A stretch of 64,000 nt of DNA, from NCBI GenBank assembly GCA_017302835.1, contig JAFLCC010000001.1, forward strand, positions 1 to 64,000, written 5' to 3'. The stretch's first letter is position 1, and every line of letters starts with the position of its first letter. This document shows positions 1-9,477 of the stretch, piece after piece. A program made the translations under genes and the position numbers. The DNA is from Deltaproteobacteria bacterium (GTDB lineage Bacteria > Bdellovibrionota > Bdellovibrionia > Bdellovibrionales > Bdellovibrionaceae). A model generated the notes under the pieces. That model was given only the letters and a program-made list of their open reading frames with translations, was not told the origin of the DNA and ran no database searches.

Positions 1-60
1 ATTAAACTTGAAAAAGTAGACATGATTCAACAACTAGAACTTGACTTGTATGCAGCTTAG
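1..60 (+). CDS. 3' end of a truncated upstream gene (partial)
   Basis: Only the first frame of this edge is open. It reads 19 codons ending in LELDLYAA and a TAG at 58-60, and the other two plus frames stop at once. This fits the C-terminus of a gene that begins before the window, but the piece is too short to recognise a family. An A-rich stretch follows directly. Confidence 0.3.
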   Translation: MKLEKVDMIQQLELDLYAA

Positions 61-95
61 AAAATAAAAATAAAAAATCATTCTGGAGTATTTCT

Positions 96-115
96 AAAAA
101 GTTTCTACCAGAAAC
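96..115 (-). terminator. rho-independent terminator behind the tRNA
   Basis: Read on the minus strand, a 5-bp stem (GTTTC/GAAAC) with a 5-nt loop is followed directly by TTTTT. It lies about 70 nt downstream of the tRNA-Met 3' end, so it probably ends the tRNA transcript and possibly read-through from the rpoD operon. A second short G/C hairpin (CCCC/GGGG) lies at about 125-137. Confidence 0.5.
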
Positions 116-186
116 GGGACGCCATCCCCCGTAGAGGGGAAGACATTTAATAGTTTGGGTATCCTTGGTTCGCAAGTTGTAGGAAT

Positions 187-263
187 TGGTAGGGGTGCAC
201 GGACTTGAACCGCGGATCCATCGGTTATGAGCCGATTGCTTTAACCAACTAAGCTACACCCCC
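187..263 (-). tRNA. tRNA-Met (anticodon CAT)
   Basis: A complete cloverleaf is read on the minus strand. It has a 7-bp acceptor GGGGGTG/CACCCCT (the first pair is G-U), D stem GCTT/AAGC, anticodon stem ATCGG/CCGAT around the loop CTCATAA, T stem CGCGG/CCGTG with TTCAAGT, and an encoded ACCA end. The paired 1-72 position argues against initiator tRNA. It could be elongator Met or a lysidine-modified Ile2 tRNA, which the primary sequence alone does not settle. It lies 68 nt downstream of rpoD on the same strand. Confidence 0.93.
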
Positions 264-331
264 GTCTATTGTTCTTTAAAACTTAGGATCTAAATATTTA
301 ATTTTTGAAATAAAATTTAAACCAAGTCAAT

Positions 332-2164
332 TTACCCGTCAACAAAAGCTTTCAGCTTGTTAGATCTGCTTGGATGCCTCAATTTACGTAATGCTTTAGC
401 CTCAATTTGACGAATTCGTTCCCTAGTAACATTAAAATCTTGACCCACTTCTTCGAGAGTATGATCGCTTTCCTCTCCAATTCCAAAACGCATTCTCAGT
501 ACTTTTTCTTCCCGAGCCGTCAATGTCGACAAGACTCTTCTTGTTTGTTCCGCAAGATTCAGATTCACGATGGCCTCTGAAGGATTAATCACTTTTTTAT
601 CTTCAATGAAATCTCCCAAATGAGAATCTTCTTCTTCCCCAACAGGAGTTTCAAGGCTGATCGGCTCCTTAGCTATCTTTAAAACTTTTCTTACTTTATC
701 AACAGGCATATCCATTTTTTCAGCAATTTCTTCGGGAATTGGCTCACGACCTAATTCTTGAATTAAATACCTTGAAGTTCGTACCAACTTATTAATGGTT
801 TCAATCATATGCACAGGAATTCGAATAGTGCGTGCTTGGTCGGCAATAGCCCTTGTGATGGCTTGACGGATCCACCAAGTCGCATAGGTAGAAAACTTAT
901 AACCTCTTCGGTACTCAAATTTGTCTACAGCCTTCATTAAACCAATATTTCCTTCTTGAATCAAATCCAAAAACTGCAAACCTCGATTGGTATATTTTTT
1001 TGCAATCGAGACCACCAGTCTTAAGTTAGCTTCCACCAATTCGGATTTTGCAGCGTCAGCTTCTCTTTCGCCCTTCCAAATTGCTGTATAGGTCTCTTGA
1101 ATCCAGCGGAAGTTCATTTCTGTTTCTAAATCCAAACGAGTTAACCGATCATGGGCCTCTTGAGCTTGAACCGCATAAGATCTGAAGCGATGATAATTCA
1201 AACCGGTATCTTTGGTCATCTTTTGCAAATCTTTTTCATTGCCTTCAATGTGTTTTAATTTTTCAACTAATGACGCCACATCTTTAGAAAAGGTTCTTTC
1301 AGTGCCATCTTTAATTCTTTTTCTTAAAGCGCCGATACGATGAACTAAGTTCTTAAATTTAATAACCACTCGGTTAATCGTTTTTCTATTGAAATTAATA
1401 GATTCAAAATTGAGCATCAGGCTTTCATTTAAAACTCGAAGATCTGCCATTGTGGAATTTCTTTTATCCGCTGGCGTTGACTCTTTTCTTAAGGTTTCAA
1501 AATGAGTCTTTGTCGCCACTTGATATTCAGTTACTTTTCCAATGAGCTCATGGATTTTATCAATATACTCTTTTTCGTCATATTGAGTCTCTTCGTCCTC
1601 TAAGCCTCTGAAGATGGCTTTTACTTTAATTCGCCCCTCATCCAATCGTTTACCTAAATTAATAATTTCCCAAGTGCCCAGAGGTGACATCAAAATGGCT
1701 CGAACTATTTCTCTTTCCCCTTTTTCAATTCTTCTAGCAATCTCCACTTCCCCTTCACGAGTCAGTAAAGAGACACTTCCCATTTTTCTTAAATACAATC
1801 TAACTGGATCATTGCCTTTGACATCTTCGCTTTCAGCAACCTCTTCCTCGTCAGCTTCTTCATCTTCTTCATCGATATCTGATAAAAAGGGAGAGTCCCC
1901 CTCTTCACCAGTCTTTCCGTTTTCATCTGTATGATCAGAAATAGAAACACCATTTGATTCTAAAGACTGCATAAAGAAATCTAAAACAGAAGCCAACATG
2001 ATTTCTGGAGGCAGAAGTTCGTTTATTTCTTCAATCGATAAAACTTTCTTTTCTTTAGCAATAGTCAGAAATCTGACAATTTCTTCTTTAATTATTGCTT
2101 CTTGCTCTGCCTGAGACAGAACTTTAACTGGTTCTTTAGACTTTTTATTCACACCTGGCTTCAT
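332..2164 (-). CDS. rpoD: RNA polymerase primary sigma factor (sigma-70, RpoD)
   Basis: This is the housekeeping sigma factor that directs core RNA polymerase to -10/-35 promoters. At 610 residues it matches full-length group 1 sigma. Region 1.1 is at about 25-75, followed by a very acidic stretch (about 80-118). Region 1.2 follows ([16 protein letters not shown] from 119). The conserved region 2 (about 373-450) contains the -10 recognition helix segment ending [15 protein letters not shown]. Region 3 is at about 455-530, and region 4 (about 545-605) has the [21 protein letters not shown]. It is the last gene of rpsU-yqeY-dnaG-rpoD and starts 11 nt after the dnaG stop with a GGGG ribosome site. 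The large non-conserved insert (about 150-365) is usual for proteobacterial RpoD. Confidence 0.98.
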   Translation of the reverse strand: MKPGVNKKSKEPVKVLSQAEQEAIIKEEIVRFLTIAKEKKVLSIEEINELLPPEIMLASVLDFFMQSLESNGVSISDHTDENGKTGEEGDSPFLSDIDEEDEEADEEEVAESEDVKGNDPVRLYLRKMGSVSLLTREGEVEIARRIEKGEREIVRAILMSPLGTWEIINLGKRLDEGRIKVKAIFRGLEDEETQYDEKEYIDKIHELIGKVTEYQVATKTHFETLRKESTPADKRNSTMADLRVLNESLMLNFESINFNRKTINRVVIKFKNLVHRIGALRKRIKDGTERTFSKDVASLVEKLKHIEGNEKDLQKMTKDTGLNYHRFRSYAVQAQEAHDRLTRLDLETEMNFRWIQETYTAIWKGEREADAAKSELVEANLRLVVSIAKKYTNRGLQFLDLIQEGNIGLMKAVDKFEYRRGYKFSTYATWWIRQAITRAIADQARTIRIPVHMIETINKLVRTSRYLIQELGREPIPEEIAEKMDMPVDKVRKVLKIAKEPISLETPVGEEEDSHLGDFIEDKKVINPSEAIVNLNLAEQTRRVLSTLTAREEKVLRMRFGIGEESDHTLEEVGQDFNVTRERIRQIEAKALRKLRHPSRSNKLKAFVDG

Positions 2165-2175
2165 TAAAACCCCAT

Positions 2176-4128
2176 TTATTTATTATCTTTTAAAGCTTTC
2201 TGTATCTGTATCATTTTTTCCATTTTTTCAGGAGTGGCACCCAACTTAAGTTCGTGAGAAATTTGTTTCAACGTTTGTTTCAAATAATTTTCTCGAACTC
2301 TTTTTATCGCGTCCCTAACTAATTTTTCTTCGATCTCTTTCTGCTGTTCATCACTTTGTTCATATTTCTGACTGAATGACAAATCACTGTTTTTAGTTTC
2401 AAAATTTATTTCATCAGTATACTTACTTCCTAATGAATTTTCTAATCCACTTTCAGATTTACTATCTTCCCGACTGTCCACTAAAGACCCTGATCGAAAA
2501 TACCCCTTCATTGGATCATTAAAAAACAAAAGCTTTGGTTCATCAACCTTTGATACAAGAAGACTAGTTAATCTATCAAATTTTTCAGGACTTTGTCTAT
2601 ATACTTGATGAGCTTCTTGCAATAGTTTTTTTACATCCCTATGTAATAAAAACTCTTCAACAGATTCCTCAGAATAAATCTTCATGTTGGCATAAGATTT
2701 GATTACTAAAGAAAGCAACATCAACTCAGCCCTGCTGGCCTTTTTTAAATGGTAAACTGGCTCCGAGTACAATTCAGTTGGCACGGGAATTGATTGAATC
2801 TCTCTAGAGCTAGTTTGATTTAATTCCTTTGAACCAGAGGTCACAATTTGATTCAGCCAAGACCTATCAACTCCCATCACAGGAGCTAATTGTTGAATGT
2901 AAAGTTGGGTATAATTTTTGTCTGGAATCATATCTAAAATTTTTTTTAATTTTCCGGCTAGCTTAATTTTTTCACTGGGCTCACCATGGAAATCAACCAT
3001 CCACTCCTTAAAAATAAGATTCATCAGATCCAGCGAATGGTCAATTTTGTCCTTCAATTCCTTCGATCCATATTTTCGAACAAAATCATCTGGATCTTGA
3101 TTATCGGGAAGAGTTAGTCCCTTTGGATAAAGATCTTGCTCTAACAACACCCCTAAGGCTCTCTCCGTGGCTTCCCTACCCGCCGAATCCCCGTCAAACA
3201 ATACAACCACATTACGCGTTAATTTCCGGATAATTCTTCCATGATCTGAGGTTAAAGCTGTACCCATGGTCGCAACAACATTTCGGATACCCTTCTGATA
3301 TAAAGAAATCAGATCCATGTATCCCTCAACGATAATTATCTGATCTTCCGAGCGAATATACCTTGCGGTCTGTTCTAAACCATAAAAAATTTTTCCCTTT
3401 TGAAAAACCATGGTTTCAGGAGAATTAAGATATTTGGGTTCACCCGATTGTACAACACGACCACCAAATGCCAAAACTTCGCCCATAGAATTTGTAATTG
3501 GAAAAATGAGGCGGTCCCTAAAAATATCGTACTTGCCGTCTTCTTTGCTTTTGGCCTTTACCAGCCTGGCCTCTTCAGCTAATTCTAAAGAATAATTCTT
3601 TCTTTTCAGATGTTCACAAAGCCCACTCCATTCGGGAAGGGCATAGCCAATTTTAAAGGATTGAATAATATCTGAACTCATTTCTCTTTTCTGCAGGTAA
3701 GCAAATACTTCATGATTTTTTGGCAGTCGTTTTAAACTTTCAGTAAAGTAGTTCAAGGCTTCTTTGTTGATGGATAATAATTCTTTTCTTTTTTTAAATT
3801 TTAAATCAGCTCCGCGGTCTTCTTCCATCTCTGAGGGGATTGGCAATCCGGCGCGGTCAGCTAAAAACTCGATAGCCTGGGGAAAATTCAAGCCTTGATA
3901 GTCCCTTAGAAAGGTAAAAATATTTCCACTCTTATGACATCCGAAACAATGATAAACTTGCTTTAATTCTGAGACGGAAAAACTGGGAGTTTTTTCTTGA
4001 TGATCTGGAAAAGGGCAACGCCCCATCAATCCAGTCCCGGAAGACTTTAACTGAGTGTACTGAGAAATAATATCAACAAGATTGCTGGAACTCTGTACTT
4101 TTTCAATAAAGTCTTGGGTGTATTTCAT
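2176..4128 (-). CDS. dnaG: DNA primase DnaG
   Basis: DnaG synthesises RNA primers at the replication fork and is recruited by DnaB helicase. The N-terminal CHC2 zinc-binding domain shows Cys38, His43, Cys61 and Cys64. The TOPRIM catalytic core has the Glu of VEGYMD and the acidic pair in [13 protein letters not shown]. The C-terminal part (from about 430) is the poorly conserved helicase-binding region. It carries a Ser/Glu-rich linker (about 545-600), which makes the 650-residue protein longer than the E. coli enzyme. It lies between yqeY and rpoD in the classical macromolecular synthesis operon. Confidence 0.97.
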   Translation of the reverse strand: MKYTQDFIEKVQSSSNLVDIISQYTQLKSSGTGLMGRCPFPDHQEKTPSFSVSELKQVYHCFGCHKSGNIFTFLRDYQGLNFPQAIEFLADRAGLPIPSEMEEDRGADLKFKKRKELLSINKEALNYFTESLKRLPKNHEVFAYLQKREMSSDIIQSFKIGYALPEWSGLCEHLKRKNYSLELAEEARLVKAKSKEDGKYDIFRDRLIFPITNSMGEVLAFGGRVVQSGEPKYLNSPETMVFQKGKIFYGLEQTARYIRSEDQIIIVEGYMDLISLYQKGIRNVVATMGTALTSDHGRIIRKLTRNVVVLFDGDSAGREATERALGVLLEQDLYPKGLTLPDNQDPDDFVRKYGSKELKDKIDHSLDLMNLIFKEWMVDFHGEPSEKIKLAGKLKKILDMIPDKNYTQLYIQQLAPVMGVDRSWLNQIVTSGSKELNQTSSREIQSIPVPTELYSEPVYHLKKASRAELMLLSLVIKSYANMKIYSEESVEEFLLHRDVKKLLQEAHQVYRQSPEKFDRLTSLLVSKVDEPKLLFFNDPMKGYFRSGSLVDSREDSKSESGLENSLGSKYTDEINFETKNSDLSFSQKYEQSDEQQKEIEEKLVRDAIKRVRENYLKQTLKQISHELKLGATPEKMEKMIQIQKALKDNK

Positions 4129-4160
4129 TTATTTTATTACTTAATTCTATCATTGGGAAC

Positions 4161-4200
4161 ACCATCTTGATTACCTGACTAAACCAGTAACCAAGATGGT
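4161..4200 (-). terminator. intercistronic hairpin between yqeY and dnaG
   Basis: A nearly perfect inverted repeat (ACCATCTTG on one arm, CAAGATGGT on the other) forms about 15 contiguous pairs in the minus-strand RNA. Two of these are G-U wobbles that would be A-C mismatches on the other strand. There is no U-tract after it, so it is more likely an attenuator, a pausing hairpin or an RNA-processing site than a simple terminator. The E. coli rpsU-dnaG-rpoD operon also has a terminator before dnaG and a processing site before rpoD. Confidence 0.55.
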
Positions 4201-4214
4201 TCTCTTTAAAAAAC

Positions 4215-4661
4215 TTATACAAGTTTCGCTTTTATAATCTCACTAATAGTTTTGTTGTCAGCGGTACCCGCCGTTCTCGCAAGCGTTTCCTTCATGACGG
4301 CACCCATATCTTTTATGGTTTTCGCCTGAAGAGAAGCCATCACCTCAGTAACAACAACACCAATTTGTTCTCTTGACATCTGTTGAGGAAGGTAGGCCTC
4401 AAGAACTTTTAGCTCCGCCTCTTCTTTCTCTACAAGATCTTGCCGGGATGCCTTTTGAAACTGATCAATAGATTCCTTACGTTGTTTTACAAGCTTTTTA
4501 ATAACACCTAAAACATCTTCGTTACCTATCGGATTGGGGCGAAGTTCGACCTCTTTGTACTTTATTGCTGATTGCAAAAAACGAATCGCTTCCAGTCTCA
4601 CAGAATCTCTAGCTCTCATAGCCTCTTTCATGTCTGCCATAATTTTTTCACGAATTTCCAT
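4215..4661 (-). CDS. yqeY: GatB/YqeY domain protein
   Basis: This 148-residue protein has the full length of the YqeY family, a helical domain related to the C-terminal tRNA-binding domain of GatB. Typical features are the N-terminal MKEAMRARDSVRLEAIRFL, the central KQRKESIDQFQKA, and the C-terminal GAVMKETLARTAGTADNKT. Its role is not firmly established, and a link to tRNA-dependent amidation or tRNA binding is inferred only from the GatB homology. It sits between rpsU and dnaG, an arrangement found in many bacteria. The hairpin at 4161-4200 separates it from dnaG. Confidence 0.93.
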   Translation of the reverse strand: MEIREKIMADMKEAMRARDSVRLEAIRFLQSAIKYKEVELRPNPIGNEDVLGVIKKLVKQRKESIDQFQKASRQDLVEKEEAELKVLEAYLPQQMSREQIGVVVTEVMASLQAKTIKDMGAVMKETLARTAGTADNKTISEIIKAKLV

Positions 4662-4681
4662 GAAAACTCCCTAATCCTAAG

Positions 4682-4876
4682 TTATTCTCTAATTCTTGTT
4701 TTTTTAAGAGCTCTTTTTCTAGCTGCAATAGATTTTTTCTTAAGTCTAACGCTTGGCTTTTCGAAGTGTTCTCTTTTTTTAACTTCAGAAAGAATACCGG
4801 CTTTTTCGCAAGATTTTTTAAACTTACGAAATGCGCCTTCGAAGTTTTCACCATCTCTGATTTTTACGACTGGCAT
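4682..4876 (-). CDS. rpsU: 30S ribosomal protein bS21
   Basis: This small, very basic protein (64 residues from [10 protein letters not shown]) has the bS21 hallmarks [13 protein letters not shown] and an arginine/lysine-rich C-terminus. It binds the 30S platform near the anti-Shine-Dalgarno region. An upstream in-frame GTG (4885) would add MNL. The ATG at 4876 is preferred because AAGG lies about 7-8 nt before it, and family members begin MP(V/I)V. It is the first gene of the rpsU-yqeY-dnaG-rpoD operon, so the operon promoter should lie in 4877-5027. Confidence 0.95.
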   Translation of the reverse strand: MPVVKIRDGENFEGAFRKFKKSCEKAGILSEVKKREHFEKPSVRLKKKSIAARKRALKKTRIRE

Positions 4877-4977
4877 TAAATTCACCTTCCCTTCAAAACA
4901 ATCCTAAGTAAGTAGCAAATTGCTTAGTTTATTACAACTTATGAAACGATAAAAAATAATGCAAAGCATCTATTTTT

Positions 4978-4983
4978 TATACT
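4978..4983 (+). promoter_or_regulatory. candidate -10 box in the rpsU / PLP-enzyme divergent region
   Basis: TATACT lies about 45 nt upstream of the plus-strand PLP-enzyme gene. No convincing -35 is seen, and the gene itself lacks a clear Shine-Dalgarno sequence. The 150-nt region 4877-5027 must hold promoters for both directions; nothing stronger is visible. Confidence 0.25.
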
Positions 4984-5027
4984 GCCTATTTGCTTCTTCA
5001 GGAAAAACCGACTAATTACTCTAACTT

Positions 5028-6302
5028 ATGGAAAATAAAAAAGTTTCTCCAAGAACTGCTGCTTTACATGGTCGATTTCAATCCCAGGCTTGGGATTTCA
5101 AACATCATCTCATACCACCTCTAACCGCTTCGACAACTTTTCGACTTGAGTCCCTTGAACGTGGCGCTAAAGGATTTTCGAATTTTGCAACTTCTCAAGC
5201 CAAGGAAGAAGAACCCATTTTAATTTATGATCGGCTAGATGAGCCAAACACTTTGATGTTGGAAGAACAACTTTCAAATCTCCATCAGGGCGAACTGGCC
5301 TTGGTCTTTGGAAGTGGAATGGGAGCTATTTCTACCTTATTTTTGGCTCTGACTCAAAAGAATCAAAAAATTCTTTCTCACCGTACTTTGTATGGTTGTA
5401 CCTATAGCTTAATGAAAAATTGGCTTCCAAGATTAGGCATAGAAACTGATTTTTTTGACTTTAACGATAACCTTCTTTTTTCAAAAAAAATTTCAGATAA
5501 GTCTGTTCGTTTTGTCTATTTTGAATCTATTTCCAACCCCCTTTTAGAAATGATAGATTTTGAATCTATTGTTTCGCTTGTTAAAACTGAAAATACTTTT
5601 CGCACTGAAGATACTCAAATTCTTATTGCTGTTGATAATACATTTGCCACCCCTTGGGCCCTGAGACCCCTAGAAACAGGAGTTGATTTCGTTATTGAAA
5701 GCTTAACCAAGAATATCTCTGGTTTTGGTACCGATATGGGTGGGGCGATTGTCACCTCCAAGAAATATGAAACGTCTCTTAAGGTTGCCAGAAAAGACTT
5801 TGGTGGCATCATGACATCTCATTCTGCATGGCATATTATGGTCTATGGAATCAGCACCCAAGCCCTTCGTTTTGAAAAACAACAAGAAAATGCCTTGACC
5901 CTGGCTCGGTTTTTAAAACAACACCCAAAAGTAGACTCCGTTATTTATCCCGGTTTAGAAGACTACAAGTATCATTCATTCGCAAAAAAATATTTGAAAA
6001 CTCCCGAAGGAAAAATGGCTCCAGGAACGATGATTGTTTTTAAACTTAAAGGAAGCGAGGCCCAGACATCTAATTTCATTAATGACATCGCAAAAAATAG
6101 CTACACGATAACTCTCGCAGTGAGTTTAGGCCTAACCAAAACCTTAATTGAATTACCTGGTTTTATGACCCACGCAGCCCTTTCTGACCAGGATAAAAAA
6201 ACATGTGAAATTGATGCCAAGGTGATCCGACTCAGTGTTGGTCTTGAAAATGTAACGGATATCATGAACGATTTAGATGCCTCTTTTCACCGAATTATAT
6301 GA
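5028..6302 (+). CDS. Cys/Met metabolism PLP-dependent enzyme (cystathionine/methionine gamma-lyase type)
   Basis: This is a fold-type I PLP enzyme of the trans-sulfuration family, which cleaves or forms C-gamma-S bonds of cystathionine, homocysteine or methionine. The cofactor lysine is Lys228 in SLTKNISGFG. Asp203 in AVDNTFATPW contacts the pyridine nitrogen, and FGSGMGAIST (94-103) is the phosphate-binding loop. The C-terminal VRLSVGLENVTDI is also typical. The length of 424 is slightly long for the family because of an insertion around 185-197. Substrate preference (gamma-synthase, gamma-lyase or O-acetylhomoserine sulfhydrylase) cannot be told from the sequence. The stop overlaps the tadA start (ATGA), so the two are coupled. 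Confidence 0.9.
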   Translation: MENKKVSPRTAALHGRFQSQAWDFKHHLIPPLTASTTFRLESLERGAKGFSNFATSQAKEEEPILIYDRLDEPNTLMLEEQLSNLHQGELALVFGSGMGAISTLFLALTQKNQKILSHRTLYGCTYSLMKNWLPRLGIETDFFDFNDNLLFSKKISDKSVRFVYFESISNPLLEMIDFESIVSLVKTENTFRTEDTQILIAVDNTFATPWALRPLETGVDFVIESLTKNISGFGTDMGGAIVTSKKYETSLKVARKDFGGIMTSHSAWHIMVYGISTQALRFEKQQENALTLARFLKQHPKVDSVIYPGLEDYKYHSFAKKYLKTPEGKMAPGTMIVFKLKGSEAQTSNFINDIAKNSYTITLAVSLGLTKTLIELPGFMTHAALSDQDKKTCEIDAKVIRLSVGLENVTDIMNDLDASFHRII

Positions 6303-6784
6303 TATCTAAATATCAAAATGAAAAATATTCTGATGAGTATTGGATGGCCATGGCCTTGAGTTTAGCCAGGAAAGCCTTTGATTTGAAAGAGGTTCCTGTT
6401 GGATGTGTTATTGTTGCTAATAATAAAATTATTAGCAAAGCTTCAAATCTGAAGGAAAAGCTACAAACTCCTTTGGCCCATGCCGAGGTTCTCGCCATAC
6501 ACAAAGCTTCAAAAAAAAGGAAATCTTGGAGACTTGAGGACTGCACCCTTTATGTCACCCTAGAGCCTTGTCCCATGTGTGCAGGAGTTATCTTACAATC
6601 TCGAATTAAAAGAGTGGTTTTTGCAAGCAAGGATCCTAAAAGTGGCTCCGTCCAGAGTCTTTATCAATTGCTGTCCGATAAAAGATTAAATCATCAGGTG
6701 GAAATTTCCGCAGGGCTTTTAGAAGAAGAATCGACCGCGCTATTAAAGTTATTTTTTAAACAATTGCGATCAAGAAATATCTAG
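6299..6784 (+). CDS. tadA: tRNA-specific adenosine deaminase TadA
   Basis: TadA deaminates A34 to inosine in tRNA-Arg(ACG). The zinc-deaminase motifs are His61-Ala-Glu63 and the Pro-Cys91-Pro-Met-Cys94 pair, with conserved LYVTLEPCPMCAG context. The C-terminal helix (about 130-160) is present, and 161 residues is the usual length. Translation is coupled to the upstream PLP enzyme through a 4-nt ATGA overlap. The last 15 nt overlap the 3' end of the convergent response-regulator gene. Confidence 0.95.
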   Translation: MISKYQNEKYSDEYWMAMALSLARKAFDLKEVPVGCVIVANNKIISKASNLKEKLQTPLAHAEVLAIHKASKKRKSWRLEDCTLYVTLEPCPMCAGVILQSRIKRVVFASKDPKSGSVQSLYQLLSDKRLNHQVEISAGLLEEESTALLKLFFKQLRSRNI

Positions 6785-7444
6785 TCGATATCCTTGACTG
6801 GGAACTGCAGAAATTTTCCCTTTAAAGTGTTCAATTTTTCTCTTTAAATAGTTAATTTGACTGTCTACATTTCGAGATGTGACTTCCGTATCTCCCCATA
6901 TTTCATTTAAAAATCTTTCTCGACTTACAAGATTATTTTTTGACTCTACCAATAACTTAAGAATATCAAACTGTTTTGGTGTTAATTGAACTTCATGATC
7001 GTCAACATAAACTCTTCTGGTTATCAAATTCATCTTCAGATTAGAGACCATAAATTCACTGTGCGGTTCGTTTTCACGCTCAAGTAATCTTTTAATTCTT
7101 AAAATCAATTCTTTAACATGAAAAGGTTTCGAAACAAAATCATCTGCACCCATTTCAAAGGCTTTAATTTTTTCATCCACCGTGGCTACTCCAGAAACAA
7201 AAATCACAGGGATGTATTTTAATTCTTCAGTACTCCGAATTCGCTGACAGATATCAATTCCTTGCAAGCCTGGCATTCGATAGTCTAGTAAAACGAGATT
7301 TGGTTTATATGAATCAATCAATTCAAAAGTTTTAGTGCTATCTTGCGTGGTCAGACATTCATAATTATCGCAAAGAATTTCTTTAAACATGTTACAGCTA
7401 TCTTCATAGTCATCGACGATTAAAACTTTTTTTAAAGCTCCCAT
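6770..7444 (-). CDS. OmpR/PhoB-type response regulator
   Basis: This two-domain transcription factor has an N-terminal receiver (about 1-120) with the acidic pair in VLIVDDYED. The phosphoacceptor Asp lies in LVLLDYRMPG, the switch Ser in IFVSGVAT, and the conserved Lys in SKPFH. The C-terminal winged helix (about 130-222) has LTPKQFDILKLLVE and the recognition segment TSRNVDSQINYLKRKIE. GGAG precedes the ATG by 8 nt. No histidine kinase is adjacent, so it is an orphan by position and its partner is unknown. Confidence 0.93.
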   Translation of the reverse strand: MGALKKVLIVDDYEDSCNMFKEILCDNYECLTTQDSTKTFELIDSYKPNLVLLDYRMPGLQGIDICQRIRSTEELKYIPVIFVSGVATVDEKIKAFEMGADDFVSKPFHVKELILRIKRLLERENEPHSEFMVSNLKMNLITRRVYVDDHEVQLTPKQFDILKLLVESKNNLVSRERFLNEIWGDTEVTSRNVDSQINYLKRKIEHFKGKISAVPSQGYRLDIS

Positions 7445-7591
7445 TTGTTTTCTCCAAGGCTCTCTAGTATTTTAAATTCTATTTCCTACAAATTCCCTGC
7501 AATTGACAAGAACTATATAAATTCATTCTTCTCTTAAAAACATTTACCTTTAAATGCGATCACTTTTAAATAAGTTTCTTAAACTGAGAAA

Positions 7592-7954
7592 TTATAAACC
7601 TTTAAACTTTATTTCATGTTGCTGTAAAATTTTTTTAATGACATCTACTTTTTCACCCTGAATTTCTATCAATGACTCATTTACACTGAGCCTGTAAGTC
7701 CCTCCAGTAGCGCATTTTGACTTCAATTCCTTCGTTAACTGTTTTAAAAAAATTTCATTTTTTGGGAGCTTATCGATGACAGTGACTGCCTTACCTCCTC
7801 GTCCTTTTTTTTCAATTCTTAGAATGGCGACAACTTGACTTAAATTTACTCCTTGTTCTTTAACACACCTACACTCTGTCAAATTTTTTTTACATTTTGG
7901 ACAAGTAATTTTATCTTTAGGATCGGTAGAGTAAACTGTTCTTAAATTTGACAT
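7592..7954 (-). CDS. SUI1/YciH-family translation initiation factor-like protein
   Basis: This is the bacterial homologue of eukaryotic initiation factor eIF1 (120 residues). The N-terminal part carries a CPKCKKNLTECRC cluster of four cysteines, likely a small zinc ribbon. The SUI1 fold follows (about 42-118), with KGRGGKAVTVIDKLP and LKSKCATGGTYR. YciH proteins bind the 30S subunit in some bacteria. The start codon overlaps the stop of spoVR, placing it last in the prkA-DUF444-spoVR operon, which suggests joint stress-related expression. Confidence 0.9.
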   Translation of the reverse strand: MSNLRTVYSTDPKDKITCPKCKKNLTECRCVKEQGVNLSQVVAILRIEKKGRGGKAVTVIDKLPKNEIFLKQLTKELKSKCATGGTYRLSVNESLIEIQGEKVDVIKKILQQHEIKFKGL

Positions 7955-9474
7955 TACTCTTTCTCTTTTTTTTGAGGCAATTGAGTCAACTTGTGGTTTT
8001 GCAATTCTTTACCATCATACCGGTACAGATAACCATCATTTTCCATACTGGTTATAAGATTCACCGGGCGGTTCCAAATTTTCTGCACATTTTTAAGAGT
8101 CTCATTCATAAAGTCCGGCTGCAAATCTATTCCTTCATGCAAATGAGTTAACAATAACTCGCCTCTGTTTTCAAAATTTGCATCTTCAATTCGAATAATG
8201 GGTTGGCCAAAATTAGTCATATGAAATAGTAATTTAGCTTTAATAGCTCTAAAATCTCTGGTGTCGACCTCAAATTTATTAGTTCTCTTATTGAATTTAT
8301 AGACAAAAAGTTTATTACGAATACAAAAGTCTTCCGTTAGAAATTCATCCACAAAAGTAACATCATTATAGAACTTTCTGACTTCAAATATTTTTTCTTT
8401 ACCTATTCCTGTTTTTTTATCCCAATTTTTGCGCTCTCGAATATCATCGCACTCTTCCCATTCTCTGCCAAACTGTCCTTTGTTCCATCGATATTCAATG
8501 TCTCTAAAAAGTTCTATCCCTACTTTGTAGGGATTATATCCATTAGGTGCCATGGCCATCGTTCCCGAGTGATGATCTGCAAAATCTATGATTTCAGAAT
8601 CATTTAAAATCTTTTCAGTCATCAGCTTTGAATGCCAGTAAGAAGCCCAACCTTCATTCATGGTTTTAGTCATACCTTGAGGTGAAAAATAATAAGCTTC
8701 ATCGCGGATAATACTTAAAACGTCTTGTTGCCAATCTTCCAAAGGTGCATAGTGAATTAAAAAATTTAGTATGTCTTTTTCAGGTTGTTGAGGGAATTTG
8801 GATCTTTTTGCTGCCAACATGTCTTGATGCTTTTTTCTTTGCTCCTGAATAAATTCAGGAGGATTAATGTAATCCCTCATGTAAGGTCGATGAACTTTAA
8901 GAAGTCCTCTATCTGACTCATCTCTTGTGGTATCCTCAACGGGCTTGGTCACCACCGACGATTTCTCATAATAAGGTAAATACCGATCAATTAAGTTTTC
9001 AAGACTGAGACAAGTATCTATAAATTCCTCGACGACATCGTAACCTACGCGGTCCATATACCTGCGAATGCGCGTGGCGTGATTTGCCATCTGATCCATC
9101 ATTTTTCTATTTGTTTTACCAAACCAAACATTGTTTTTGAAAAAATCACAATGACCGTAAACATGAGCCATCACAAGTTTTTGGTCCATCAACAGATTGC
9201 CTTCCATGAGATAGGCGTAGCAAGGATCTGTGTTAATCACCATTTCGTAAATCTTAGAAAGTCCGTACTCATAACTCTTTGAAAGATGCTCATACTCCAT
9301 ACCAAATTTCCAATGTGGATAACGAACAGGAAAACCCCCATAGGCTGCAAATTGATTAATCTGATCATAGGTGATAATTTCAAAAACAGTTTCAAAAAAA
9401 TCTAAACCTACATCTTTTGCTACCTTGCAGATTTTGACTCTTTCTTTTTCTAATTCTGGAGTTAAATTGGACAT
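7954..9474 (-). CDS. SpoVR family protein
   Basis: This full-length SpoVR homologue (506 residues) has family signatures including YHSQG-region equivalents such as FPVRYPHWKFGMEYEHL, YAYLMEGNLLMDQKLVMAHVYGH, and NEGWASYWHSKLM. The family is cytoplasmic. It is needed for spore cortex formation in Bacillus, but is widespread in non-sporulating bacteria together with PrkA and DUF444 proteins, as here. The biochemical function is unproven. It follows the DUF444 gene by 3 nt and is translationally linked to the SUI1 gene. Confidence 0.93.
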   Translation of the reverse strand: MSNLTPELEKERVKICKVAKDVGLDFFETVFEIITYDQINQFAAYGGFPVRYPHWKFGMEYEHLSKSYEYGLSKIYEMVINTDPCYAYLMEGNLLMDQKLVMAHVYGHCDFFKNNVWFGKTNRKMMDQMANHATRIRRYMDRVGYDVVEEFIDTCLSLENLIDRYLPYYEKSSVVTKPVEDTTRDESDRGLLKVHRPYMRDYINPPEFIQEQRKKHQDMLAAKRSKFPQQPEKDILNFLIHYAPLEDWQQDVLSIIRDEAYYFSPQGMTKTMNEGWASYWHSKLMTEKILNDSEIIDFADHHSGTMAMAPNGYNPYKVGIELFRDIEYRWNKGQFGREWEECDDIRERKNWDKKTGIGKEKIFEVRKFYNDVTFVDEFLTEDFCIRNKLFVYKFNKRTNKFEVDTRDFRAIKAKLLFHMTNFGQPIIRIEDANFENRGELLLTHLHEGIDLQPDFMNETLKNVQKIWNRPVNLITSMENDGYLYRYDGKELQNHKLTQLPQKKEKE

Positions 9475-9477
9475 TTT

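Noticed and set aside
7445-7591. Promoter of the OmpR-type regulator
   Set aside because: TTGTCA and AT-rich stretches are present in the minus-strand reading, but no -35/-10 pair at 16-18 nt was convincing.
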